Shown: in pieces, positions 18,827 through 29,593 of the stretch
Numbering within the stretch: position 1 is the stretch's first letter
How the letters are laid out: each line of letters begins with the position of its first letter
Origin: Blautia hydrogenotrophica DSM 10507
GTDB taxonomy: Bacteria; Bacillota; Clostridia; Lachnospirales; Lachnospiraceae
DNA length: 64,000 nt
NCBI RefSeq assembly: GCF_034356035.1
Contig: NZ_CP136423.1
Location: 1,984,001 to 2,048,000, forward strand
Direction: 5' to 3'
Translations under genes and position numbers: made by a program
The notes under the pieces: generated by a model
Told to the model about the DNA's origin: nothing
Database searches by the model: none
What the model saw: the letters and a program-made list of their open reading frames with translations, nothing else

Positions 18827-18855
18827 AGTATACCGCATAAAAGCTTCAGGGTCAA
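18827..18855 (-). promoter_or_regulatory. Promoter for the hisH-hisF-ung-flippase operon
   Basis: Minus strand -35 TTGACC (18850-18855), 17-bp spacer, -10 TATACT (18827-18832). The -35 box lies in the hairpin of the upstream kinase gene's terminator, and the spacer contains its downstream arm. Confidence 0.8.
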
Positions 18856-18877
18856 AATGATTCTGCCCCTGAAGCTT
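18841..18877 (-). terminator. Terminator of the histidine kinase gene, overlapping the hisH promoter
   Basis: Perfect 11-bp stem AAGCTTCAGGG / CCCTGAAGCTT (18841-18851 and 18867-18877) with a 15-nt loop. In the minus RNA it is followed by UUUAU. On the plus strand a longer T run follows, but no plus-strand gene lies upstream. Confidence 0.75.
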
Positions 18878-18895
18878 TATTTTTTTAACTAATTT

Positions 18896-20368
18896 TTATC
18901 TTTTCTCCAGTTCAAACCAAAACTGTACACCATTTTTAAAATTCTCCACACCGCACTGCTGTCTCATGGATTCCATGATCGCCTTTACGATGGAAAGTCC
19001 AATGCCACTTCCTCCATACTCTCTCGTCCTGGCCTTATCCACTTTGTAGAACTTATTCCAAATCTGATCTAGATCTTCCTCAGGAATCGCTTTTCCCGTA
19101 TTAAACACAGTCACCCTTACTATGTGCTCATCCATCTTTAAAATCTTGATCTCCACAATCTTATTCTCGTCCAGGTGATTCAGAGCATTGGTAAAATAGT
19201 TCGTGATGACCTCCTCAATCTTAAATTCATCAGCCCAGACCATCACAGGCTCCTGGCTGTTAAAGATCACCCTTGCCTCTTTTTGCTGTACCAGAATATC
19301 CGAAGCCTGAATCACTCCCCGAATCACTTCCACCAGATCGAATTCCTCCATAGTCACCAAATCCACACCGGACTCCAATTGATTCAAATTCAACAGATTT
19401 CTCACCAGCTTGTTCATCTTCGCGGCCTCGTCCATAATCACGTCGCAGTAGAACTCTCTACTCTCAGGGTCATCCGAAATATTCTCTCTCAGCCCTTCCG
19501 CGTATCCTTGCACCAAGGCAATCGGCGTCTTCAGCTCATGGGACACATTGTCTAAAAATTCTTTTCGCTTTTCATCAATACGGATTTTTTCTTCAATATC
19601 TCTATGAAGCTGCCCATTTGCCTGCTGTAACTCAGAAATCGTGTTCTGAAGCTGCATCGACATGAAATTAAAATTTTCTCCTAAGGTGTCAATCTCATTG
19701 CCAGCCCTACTCTCATACTTCACGCCAAAATCCAGCTTTGCCATTTGCTGAGATAGTTTTGTGAGCTGACAAATCGGTTTTGTAATTCTTCTGGTCACCA
19801 AGGCGATGATCACAAAGCTTATCACCAAAACAGCAAGTCCTACATAGAGGTAAAAGCCCTTTGAGATATTCACACTCTCCCGGATACTCTCTAGAGGCGT
19901 TCGTATAATGCAGTAGTTCTGGTTGTCCAGCTCTCCCCAAATCTCCACATAATCCATGTCCACGAAATTGTCCTCACTCTTTTGTATCACATATTGATCG
20001 CTCTGTTCTAGAACCTTGGTCTTTACCTTCTCCTTGCCACCTATTCCGTACAGATAGCCAAAGAGCCGAGAGGCCAACATGTCTTTCTCTCCGACCCCTC
20101 CTACGATGACTCCCTCCGGGCTTAATACTACCCAGCTTAAATTCTTCTCTGAGCTTTCTTTTATCCAGGTATCCGGAATTCCTTCTTCATTTTTCAGCTT
20201 TTCCAATTTCATAAAAGAAGATTTTAGCGTATCCTCTTTCTGGGTGATATAATAATCTTCCAAGAAAAACTGATTAATCAGCAAAATGGCCCCTAAAAAC
20301 ACAAACACCAGGCCTGTAAACAATACTGTGATCTGAAACCGCAGTGTGTGGGGACGCCACTCTCTCAT
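18896..20368 (-). CDS. Membrane sensor histidine kinase with HAMP domain (490 aa)
   Basis: An orthodox kinase. Membrane segment 1 (about 13-35) and segment 2 (about 173-193) flank an extracytoplasmic domain of about 135 residues. A HAMP domain follows, then HisKA with NVSHELKTPIALVQGYAEG (phospho-His near 275), and HATPase boxes with N (NYFTNALNHLD), F/G1 (FNTGKAIPEEDLDQIWNKFYK) and G2 (GGSGIGLSIVKAI). Its start overlaps the regulator stop by four bases. The signal is unknown. The acyltransferase gene upstream suggests an envelope context, but that is inference. Confidence 0.93.
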   Translation of the reverse strand: MREWRPHTLRFQITVLFTGLVFVFLGAILLINQFFLEDYYITQKEDTLKSSFMKLEKLKNEEGIPDTWIKESSEKNLSWVVLSPEGVIVGGVGEKDMLASRLFGYLYGIGGKEKVKTKVLEQSDQYVIQKSEDNFVDMDYVEIWGELDNQNYCIIRTPLESIRESVNISKGFYLYVGLAVLVISFVIIALVTRRITKPICQLTKLSQQMAKLDFGVKYESRAGNEIDTLGENFNFMSMQLQNTISELQQANGQLHRDIEEKIRIDEKRKEFLDNVSHELKTPIALVQGYAEGLRENISDDPESREFYCDVIMDEAAKMNKLVRNLLNLNQLESGVDLVTMEEFDLVEVIRGVIQASDILVQQKEARVIFNSQEPVMVWADEFKIEEVITNYFTNALNHLDENKIVEIKILKMDEHIVRVTVFNTGKAIPEEDLDQIWNKFYKVDKARTREYGGSGIGLSIVKAIMESMRQQCGVENFKNGVQFWFELEKR

Positions 20369-21045
20369 TCTTCCACCTCGAACTTATACCCCATTCCCCA
20401 GACGGTCTTAATGTACTCTCCTTTTTCTCCCAGTTTACTTCTTAGCTTTTTTACATGAGTGTCAATCGTACGGGCGTCTCCAAAGTAGTCGTAATTCCAA
20501 ACGGAATTTAAAATCTTCTCCCTTGACAACGCAATTCCCTGGTTCTCGATAAAATAGGAAAGCAATTCAAATTCTTTAAAGCTAAGCTCGATGGGACTTC
20601 CCTCCACCGTCACCTGGTGAGCAGCTTTGTCCACGACAATTCCACCCAAACTGAGAACATCTTCTTTGTTTGTTTGTCCCGTCCGGCGCAAAATTGCCTC
20701 AACCCGAGCCACCAGTATCTTAGGGCTGAACGGTTTCGAAATATACTCGTCGACTCCCAACTCGAATCCTAAAAGTTCATCTCTCTCATCCCCCCGAGCG
20801 GTCAGCATGATAATCGGAACTTTGGAATTCTTACGAATTTCACGGCAAACTTCCCAACCATCCATTTTCGGCATCATCACATCCAAAATAATTAACGCGA
20901 TATTTTTATCAGAGTAAAACAAGTCGACTGCTTCCTCCCCGTCCGCTGCCTCAATCACCTCAAAGTTGTCGCGAACCAAAAAATCTTTTACCAGCTTGCG
21001 CATTCTGCTCTCATCGTCAACCACTAATATTTTTAAAGCATCCAT
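20365..21045 (-). CDS. OmpR/PhoB-family response regulator (226 aa)
   Basis: Receiver domain with acidic pocket D10-D11 and phosphoacceptor Asp55 (LIILDVMMPKMDGWE), switch Thr (IMLTARG) and Lys (YISKPFSP), followed by a winged-helix DNA-binding domain (SFKEFELLSYFIENQGIALSR; DTHVKKLRSKLG). GGAGGGTG precedes the ATG. The gene lies 40 nt after the acyltransferase gene and is translationally coupled to the kinase. Confidence 0.95.
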   Translation of the reverse strand: MDALKILVVDDESRMRKLVKDFLVRDNFEVIEAADGEEAVDLFYSDKNIALIILDVMMPKMDGWEVCREIRKNSKVPIIMLTARGDERDELLGFELGVDEYISKPFSPKILVARVEAILRRTGQTNKEDVLSLGGIVVDKAAHQVTVEGSPIELSFKEFELLSYFIENQGIALSREKILNSVWNYDYFGDARTIDTHVKKLRSKLGEKGEYIKTVWGMGYKFEVEE

Positions 21046-21085
21046 CTTTTCACCCTCCTCCTTTTCTTCAAACTATAGCAAAAAA

Positions 21086-22540
21086 TTATGTCGCTTTTGT
21101 GAATTTTTTTCTTGCCAGTAGACGCTTTTTCACCCGATTGATGCCGGCAACTGCCAAGATCTCCACAATCACAATCCCAACTCCTACCGCTCTTCGAAAC
21201 CAGATTCCCTGCCATCCAAGACTTGGACAAACGACCCATGCTGCCCGAATTAAAAGGATATTCAGCAAGAAAAGCAAAAGACTATTGTCCCCCATCCATT
21301 TCAGAGCCCTCATCCCGACAAAAGATTCCGGCACTTTTTTCATGAGAGCTCCCAATTCTGCACATCCCAGAAACGCCAAAGGTGCAAATAGCAGCCAATG
21401 GCCGCAAAAAATTCCTACGACTTTTCCCTCGTGCAGCAGATAGAGTCCGCCAAACAAAATCCCTCCGACCCACATAGCTATTCGGTCCTTCCAGCCAAAC
21501 GTCCATTTTTCCTTTATTGCAAAGCCCGTCAGCATTCCCAGCACATACACTGGGAACCTCGTAAATGCGATATTTAACCTGCCAAGCTCAAAGACATTTC
21601 CCAAAATTCCCGAGAACAGATAGCTACCCAGGCACAATCCCACAGTCCAAGCCACTCTCCTTCCTGGATTACTCAGCCTCCGGTAAATCCAAGGAGTCAC
21701 CAAATAGAACAAAAGAATACAGGGAATATACCAATTGAAGGTCCCGTCGCCTCCTGTATAAAAACTAAGAGTCGTCAAATTCAACACCAGCATTTCCCAA
21801 CCACAGTCTCCTGCAAAAATCATCATCAGACTGTAAATCCCTGCGACTGCAAAATATGCCGGCATAACCGTCACCAGACGCCTTCTCATAAAATTCGCCC
21901 AATTTTGATTTTTAGACAGAGAAAATACCATCCCCAGCCCAGACATCAGCATGAAGACGTCCACGCCTACATATCCGCAGCTGATAATCTTTCCGACAAG
22001 TGGCCCGCCAAAAGTTGCACGAACAGACTTCATGTGAAAAAGCATAACCAGAAGAATTGCCACTCCCATCAATTGGCTCCGGTATGTACTGATGGAATCC
22101 AGATGAAAATTTCTTCTCGAAATGGAATGGACACAGCCTTTTTCTTTGGAAGCCCTCAGCGCAAGAACTGCCATCATCACCCCACTGCCTAACACAGCAC
22201 ACAGCAAGTCCAGGCCCATCTCTATCCCAGAAAACTCTCTAGTTCCCACCACGAAAAAGTAAAGCCTCTCAGAGACGGAACAAAAAACTGCCAACGCCGC
22301 ACCTCTCACAAACTGCCTCGCATTTTCTCTGGCCAAAATTTTTCCATGCTGCATTTTCTCCTCACACAACAATGCAGTAAAAGACAGTCCCAGGCAGAAA
22401 TACAATCCTTGTCTGAACCAGCCTCCGGCTTTTATCTGTCCAAGTAAGGGGAACTCCATCCCTTTATAAGGAACATAACCGATCAATAATACTAAAATCA
22501 ACATGACAGCAATCACATATGGAATCTTGTTCTTTCTCAT
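21086..22540 (-). CDS. Acyltransferase family 3 membrane protein (484 aa)
   Basis: A multi-span membrane protein of the OafA/WecH/YrhL type, which acylates surface or exported molecules, usually carbohydrates. The N-terminal ~140 residues form three or four membrane spans atypical of the core domain. The acyltransferase core then begins at STYRSQLMGVAILLVMLFHMKS, whose His is the presumed catalytic one, with GYVGVDVFMLMSGLGM and GGDGTFNWYIPCILLFYLVTP downstream. It is read with the two-component genes 40 nt downstream, probably as one unit. The acceptor is unknown. Confidence 0.85.
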   Translation of the reverse strand: MRKNKIPYVIAVMLILVLLIGYVPYKGMEFPLLGQIKAGGWFRQGLYFCLGLSFTALLCEEKMQHGKILARENARQFVRGAALAVFCSVSERLYFFVVGTREFSGIEMGLDLLCAVLGSGVMMAVLALRASKEKGCVHSISRRNFHLDSISTYRSQLMGVAILLVMLFHMKSVRATFGGPLVGKIISCGYVGVDVFMLMSGLGMVFSLSKNQNWANFMRRRLVTVMPAYFAVAGIYSLMMIFAGDCGWEMLVLNLTTLSFYTGGDGTFNWYIPCILLFYLVTPWIYRRLSNPGRRVAWTVGLCLGSYLFSGILGNVFELGRLNIAFTRFPVYVLGMLTGFAIKEKWTFGWKDRIAMWVGGILFGGLYLLHEGKVVGIFCGHWLLFAPLAFLGCAELGALMKKVPESFVGMRALKWMGDNSLLLFLLNILLIRAAWVVCPSLGWQGIWFRRAVGVGIVIVEILAVAGINRVKKRLLARKKFTKAT

Positions 22541-22611
22541 ATTTTTATTCCTTCGTATCCTTTACTATCGTTTACCTCTCTTAAGAGAAAGGATGACATT
22601 AATATTTTTCT

Positions 22612-22640
22612 ATTATATCCCATCTTCCGCGATATTTCTA
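22612..22640 (-). promoter_or_regulatory. Probable promoter for the acyltransferase gene
   Basis: Minus strand consensus -10 TATAAT (22612-22617) with a weaker -35 TAGAAA (22635-22640) at 17 bp. The leader is about 65 nt and contains the palindrome TCTCTTAAGAGA. Confidence 0.55.
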
Positions 22641-22690
22641 CTTCGATTATGTTATGATTAAGTAACAGTGACAAATTTTATTAATCTCCT

Positions 22691-22773
22691 CTCACTCGCA
22701 GGCCGTGAGCAGTCACACGCTTCGCGCTGCACACAAACTGCTATAACCAGCAGTTTGGCACGAGTATGTCTCG
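22691..22773. repeat. Four consecutive small hairpins in the 392-bp divergent spacer
   Basis: CTCAC...GTGAG (22691-22709); GCAG-TCACA-CGC-TTC-GCG-CTGC (22709-22730); AAACTGCT-ATAACC-AGCAGTTT (22735-22756); CGAG-TATGT-CTCG (22761-22773). GC-rich against an AT-rich spacer, with no coding potential. It resembles the element at 14787-14935 in style but not in sequence. The rest of the spacer holds the two promoters annotated here and nothing else I can identify. Confidence 0.35.
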
Positions 22774-22852
22774 AGATTTTTGTACCAAATGTAAAAAAAC
22801 GCCTCGCAAGATATTGGAGACATGAACTGTAATCAAATTTTTTCTGTCTTTT

Positions 22853-22883
22853 CGCATCTTTTATGGATGGTCTCCCGTCTAAT
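22853..22883 (+). promoter_or_regulatory. Candidate ECF-type autoregulated promoter
   Basis: CGCATCTTTT (22853-22862) resembles the ECF -35 TGCAAC-TTTT, and CGTCTAAT (22876-22883) matches the ECF -10 class CGTCTA, at plausible spacing. It lies about 50 bp upstream of the sigma factor start. Promoters of this form often drive the cognate ECF gene itself. Confidence 0.4.
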
Positions 22884-22932
22884 GTTTGAAACAACCGGTT
22901 GCAGTACATCAAAATTTGAAAGGAGGGCGCTC

Positions 22933-23445
22933 ATGGACACATTAATTCGAAAGGCAAAGAGGCAGGATGCCGATGCTTTTTGCCAGTTGATGGAACTGCA
23001 TATGCAAAGTATGTACAAAGTGGCAAAAGCTTACCTAAAAAATGATGAGGACGTAGCTGACGCCATCCAGGATACGATTCTGACATGTTATGAGAAGCTT
23101 CAGACTCTGAGGCAAAACAGATATTTTAAGACATGGATGACCCGAATTCTGATCAACAAATGTAAGGATATCCTTTCTTTTAACCAAAGGCTTCAATCCA
23201 TGGAATCTCTGCCAGAGACCGCATGCTGTTCTACCGAATATGCAAAAGTGGAGTGGAATGCTTTGTTAGAACCTCTCGACGAAAAATACCGCGTTATTTT
23301 GATACTTTACTATATGGATGGCTTCACCATAAGAGATATTGCCGAGATTTTGGATATGAAAGAACCTACAGTAAAGTCAAGACTACAGCGAGGACGAAAA
23401 CAACTGGCCGATGCCTATCATTCCCCAAAGGAGGAAATTATATGA
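22933..23445 (+). CDS. ECF-family RNA polymerase sigma factor (170 aa)
   Basis: Two-domain ECF sigma factor: region 2 (ADAFCQLMELHMQSMYKVAK through DVADAIQDTILTCYEKL) and region 4 (YRVILILYYMDGFTIRDIAE, EPTVKSRLQRGRKQL). I start at ATG 22933 behind AGGAGGGCG, giving the standard ~170 residues; a longer frame from 22822 would add 37 residues unlike any sigma factor. Its stop overlaps the next ATG (ATGA), the usual arrangement for a sigma factor and its membrane anti-sigma partner. Confidence 0.95.
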   Translation: MDTLIRKAKRQDADAFCQLMELHMQSMYKVAKAYLKNDEDVADAIQDTILTCYEKLQTLRQNRYFKTWMTRILINKCKDILSFNQRLQSMESLPETACCSTEYAKVEWNALLEPLDEKYRVILILYYMDGFTIRDIAEILDMKEPTVKSRLQRGRKQLADAYHSPKEEII

Positions 23446-24830
23446 AATCGAATTTGGAACAAGAATTGCAAAGACAGCTACGACAGGAAATCGAAATTCC
23501 TGAATGCATACAAAAAAAATCAAAACAGGCTTATCTGAAAATCAAAAGCGGTCAGATACGCCAAGAAGAAGTCTTAAAAACTCCCTTAGGCTGGATGAAA
23601 AAGACTGCCATCGCTCTGGGTTCTGTCGCCGCTGCCCTTCTTCTGTGTATGGTGCTCTTCTTGACTAACCCAGTCATGGCACAGGACTTCCCTGTAATCG
23701 GCAATCTCTTCAGCCTCTTACAGGACAAAATCAGCTTTTTCGGCAACTTTGAAGACTACGCGACCCCTCTCGTCCCTGAAGAAGACACCTCTTTCTCAAA
23801 GGATACGGATTCCTCTGGAATTTTCTCAAAGACTGAGGACGGACTGACCATCACGCTCTCTGAAGTCTATGCGAACACCCAGGCCATCTATCTGACTGTA
23901 CTAATGGAAAGCGAAGAGGCTTTTCCCTCAACCTTAATCGACCAGCAAGACCAGCCAGTTCTTTCTTTGATTGCCTCTGAGAACTACGATTTTAATCCGA
24001 CGCCGGAAGAATACAACAACCCAATCTATTTCAACCCGGAAGGCCAATTCCTCGACGACTACACTTATTCGTGCATTCTTCGTCTGGATCTGCGCGAAGC
24101 CAGTCTGGATCGTCAGGCCTATAACGAGGCGATGATTCAAGCTGAAGCGGCAGCCCAGGAGACGGACGCAGTAATTAACTATCAGAATCTGCAAAGCTTT
24201 GTGGAAATCCCAGAACAGATTCATCTCGACTTTCAGATTCAGCAAGTCATCGGCACTCTGGAAGATGCCCAGTACTGGGACAGCGGTTACACCGAAGAAG
24301 AGCTGACCGCGATGACGGACGAAGAATTCCAGGAGGTCATGAAACAAATGCCAGAGGAATACAACCAGCATCCAAATCAATACGAAAACTACTGGTTTGA
24401 CGGTCCCTGGGATTTCTCTTTGGACCTGACCGTCGACAGCTCACGTGTTCAGACCATTGAGATCAATGAAATCAACGAAAATGGTGTAGGAATCTCAAAC
24501 GTAATCCTGACCCCCTATGAGCTAACCGTCAACGATGCCTATGCGGACGGCGTTCCCTTCTACGACTATTTCCTCGTGGCTTTGGATGCCAACGGCAATA
24601 AACTTCCATACAACGATTCCAACGGAAACTGCAATTATTTCACTATTCAAGACCGGGATATCTCTACTGTCGATCTCTATATTTTGGATTACACGGAATA
24701 TATGGATGAGCTGAAAGGCGAAGAAAACTACAACAACAACGAGAACAAACCGGAGGAAGAAAAATGGAGTACGCTCCTGGATGACCGGTGTTTCTATCAC
24801 ACTACATTGAACTTGACACCTGTTGAATAA
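23442..24830 (+). CDS. DUF4179-type membrane protein, probable anti-sigma factor (462 aa)
   Basis: Cytoplasmic N terminus of about 50 residues, one membrane segment (about 55-75, MKKTAIALGSVAAALLLCMVLF), then a large acidic extracytoplasmic region with the DUF4179-like start FPVIGNLFSLLQDKISFFGNF and ITLSEVYANTQAIYLTV. No zinc-finger anti-sigma motif (HxxxCxxC) is visible. Members of this group commonly follow ECF genes and are thought to hold the sigma factor at the membrane; here that rests on the four-base overlap. The extracytoplasmic part is unusually rich in Asp, Glu and Asn, with repeats of NYN/NNNEN near the end. I start at ATG 23442 behind GGAGGAAA. Confidence 0.8.
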   Translation: MKSNLEQELQRQLRQEIEIPECIQKKSKQAYLKIKSGQIRQEEVLKTPLGWMKKTAIALGSVAAALLLCMVLFLTNPVMAQDFPVIGNLFSLLQDKISFFGNFEDYATPLVPEEDTSFSKDTDSSGIFSKTEDGLTITLSEVYANTQAIYLTVLMESEEAFPSTLIDQQDQPVLSLIASENYDFNPTPEEYNNPIYFNPEGQFLDDYTYSCILRLDLREASLDRQAYNEAMIQAEAAAQETDAVINYQNLQSFVEIPEQIHLDFQIQQVIGTLEDAQYWDSGYTEEELTAMTDEEFQEVMKQMPEEYNQHPNQYENYWFDGPWDFSLDLTVDSSRVQTIEINEINENGVGISNVILTPYELTVNDAYADGVPFYDYFLVALDANGNKLPYNDSNGNCNYFTIQDRDISTVDLYILDYTEYMDELKGEENYNNNENKPEEEKWSTLLDDRCFYHTTLNLTPVE

Positions 24831-24896
24831 CTCTTTCTTTTCAGATGAAAAGAAGCGAATAAAAGATTCTATGGTAAAAGCGAATTTGCCAACAGG

Positions 24897-27904
<3,008 letters not shown>

Positions 27905-27937
27905 TCAATTTTCGGTAGCCCTGGCAGCTGCCGAGTG

Positions 27938-29521
27938 TTATCTTCCACTCTCTCCATAGTTTGAGAGAACGCGGGCGGAAGGATCGTTCACATCGCACCC
28001 TTTCCAAGTTTTGTTCGGCATCCAAAAGCCCGCGATCATCTGCGCCTGTCCGGGATAATACTTTTCAAAAATCTCTCGGTAAAGCAAGGACTCTTTTGTA
28101 AACGGGCGGGCGTAATCGTATTTCCGGGCCCGAAGTTCAAATTCTTCATCGGTATAGTGGCTGTCAGCGTAAGTCTTTAAATGATCCACCATGGAATGGC
28201 CTACCGCGTCAGAAAACGCAGCTTTTTCTCTCCATAAAATCTCATCTGGCAGATACCCGTCTTTTTCAAAAGCATGCCGAAGCAGATACTTTCCCTTTCC
28301 ATAGACATTCTGCTTTTTTTCAGGATCTACCGACATGACATACTCTACGAAATCCAGATCGCCAAAAGGAACTCTGGCTTCCAGAGAGTTCACGCTAATA
28401 CAGCGGTCCGCCCGCAGCACATCGTACATGTGAAGTTCCCGGATTCTTTTTTCTGATTCCTTCTGAAACGCCTGAGCGTCCGGTGCAAAGTCCGTATATT
28501 TATAGCCGAACAGTTCGTCTGAAATCTCCCCGGTCAAAATCACCCTCACGTCTGTCCGTTCGTGAATCGCCTTGCAGCACAAATACATGCCCACACTGGC
28601 TCGGATCGTCGTGATATCATAGGTACCAAGAAGATAAATCAACTCCTCCAAAGAGGAAAATACCTCCTGCGGGGTCATATAGATTTCTCTGTGTTCGCTT
28701 CCGATATGAGCGGCCGCCTGTCTGGCATATTTCAGATCAATCGCGTCTTCTTTCATACCGATGGCGAAAGTCCTGATAGGCTTTTTGCTCTTTTTCGCCG
28801 CAATCGCGCACACTAAAGAAGAATCCAGGCCCCCTGAAAGCAGAAAGCCTATTTTGGCGTCAGAAACCATTCTCTTCTCTACACCGGCGATCAGCTTATC
28901 ATGGATCTTCTGGCAAACCGTCTCCAGATCATCCCGACAGATTTTCTTTACTGCCGTGATATCCCGGTAAGGGATAAACCTGCCACCTTTATAGTAATGT
29001 CCGGGTGGGAACGGCATGATTTTTTCCACAAGGCCTACGAGATTTTTCGCCTCGCTAGCCAACAAAAGCACTCCTTCTTTATTATATCCATAATATAGAG
29101 GACGAATCCCTATGGGATCACGGGCAGCCAGGTATTCCCCTGACTTCCCGTCATAAAAAATACAGGCAAACTCCGCGTCCAGCATTCTGAACATTTCCAC
29201 CCCATATTCCCGGTACATCGGAAGAAGGATTTCACAGTCGCTTCCACTCTGAAAAGCATACCCTTTTTTTCTCAGCTTCTCTCTCCATTTCTCAAAGCCA
29301 TAAATCTCGCCGTTGCAGACCACATAGCTGCCATCTAGCTCAAAAGGCTGCATCCCCGAATCGCTAAGCCCCATAATCGCAAGCCGATGAAATCCCAAAA
29401 ACCCCTTGCCGGTATCCACAATCCTAGTATCGTCCGGCCCTCTGGATATCGTCCGTTGAAATCCTTCCAAAAAAACATCATAAGCGGCGCTGCTGCCGCA
29501 ATAACCCATAATGGAACACAT
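27938..29521 (-). CDS. asnB: Asparagine synthase, glutamine-hydrolysing (527 aa)
   Basis: Makes asparagine from aspartate, ATP and glutamine. The class II glutaminase starts at Cys2 (MCSIMGYCG), with FHRLAIMG and CNGEIYGFEKW; the synthetase domain has the pyrophosphate loop LLSGGLDSSLV and LTGEISDELFGY. The short C terminus resembles E. coli AsnB more than the longer Bacillus forms. The gap to the GSIII gene upstream is 72 nt and both point the same way, so glutamine supply and use appear to share a transcript. Confidence 0.96.
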   Translation of the reverse strand: MCSIMGYCGSSAAYDVFLEGFQRTISRGPDDTRIVDTGKGFLGFHRLAIMGLSDSGMQPFELDGSYVVCNGEIYGFEKWREKLRKKGYAFQSGSDCEILLPMYREYGVEMFRMLDAEFACIFYDGKSGEYLAARDPIGIRPLYYGYNKEGVLLLASEAKNLVGLVEKIMPFPPGHYYKGGRFIPYRDITAVKKICRDDLETVCQKIHDKLIAGVEKRMVSDAKIGFLLSGGLDSSLVCAIAAKKSKKPIRTFAIGMKEDAIDLKYARQAAAHIGSEHREIYMTPQEVFSSLEELIYLLGTYDITTIRASVGMYLCCKAIHERTDVRVILTGEISDELFGYKYTDFAPDAQAFQKESEKRIRELHMYDVLRADRCISVNSLEARVPFGDLDFVEYVMSVDPEKKQNVYGKGKYLLRHAFEKDGYLPDEILWREKAAFSDAVGHSMVDHLKTYADSHYTDEEFELRARKYDYARPFTKESLLYREIFEKYYPGQAQMIAGFWMPNKTWKGCDVNDPSARVLSNYGESGR

Positions 29522-29593
29522 AAAACACTGCCTCCTGCATTTACTGTACGTGCTACTTTTCTCAGATGCTTTTATTAAGACGGCATGCTCTCC

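Noticed and set aside
23223-23441. Upstream extension of the DUF4179 protein frame
   Set aside because: It runs through the sigma factor gene in another frame; the ATG at 23442 has a good ribosome site and the expected four-base overlap.
24835-24854. Terminator between the DUF4179 gene and purF
   Set aside because: The TTCTTTTC/GAAAAGAA stem is AT-rich, with no U run on either strand; noted only as a weak hairpin.
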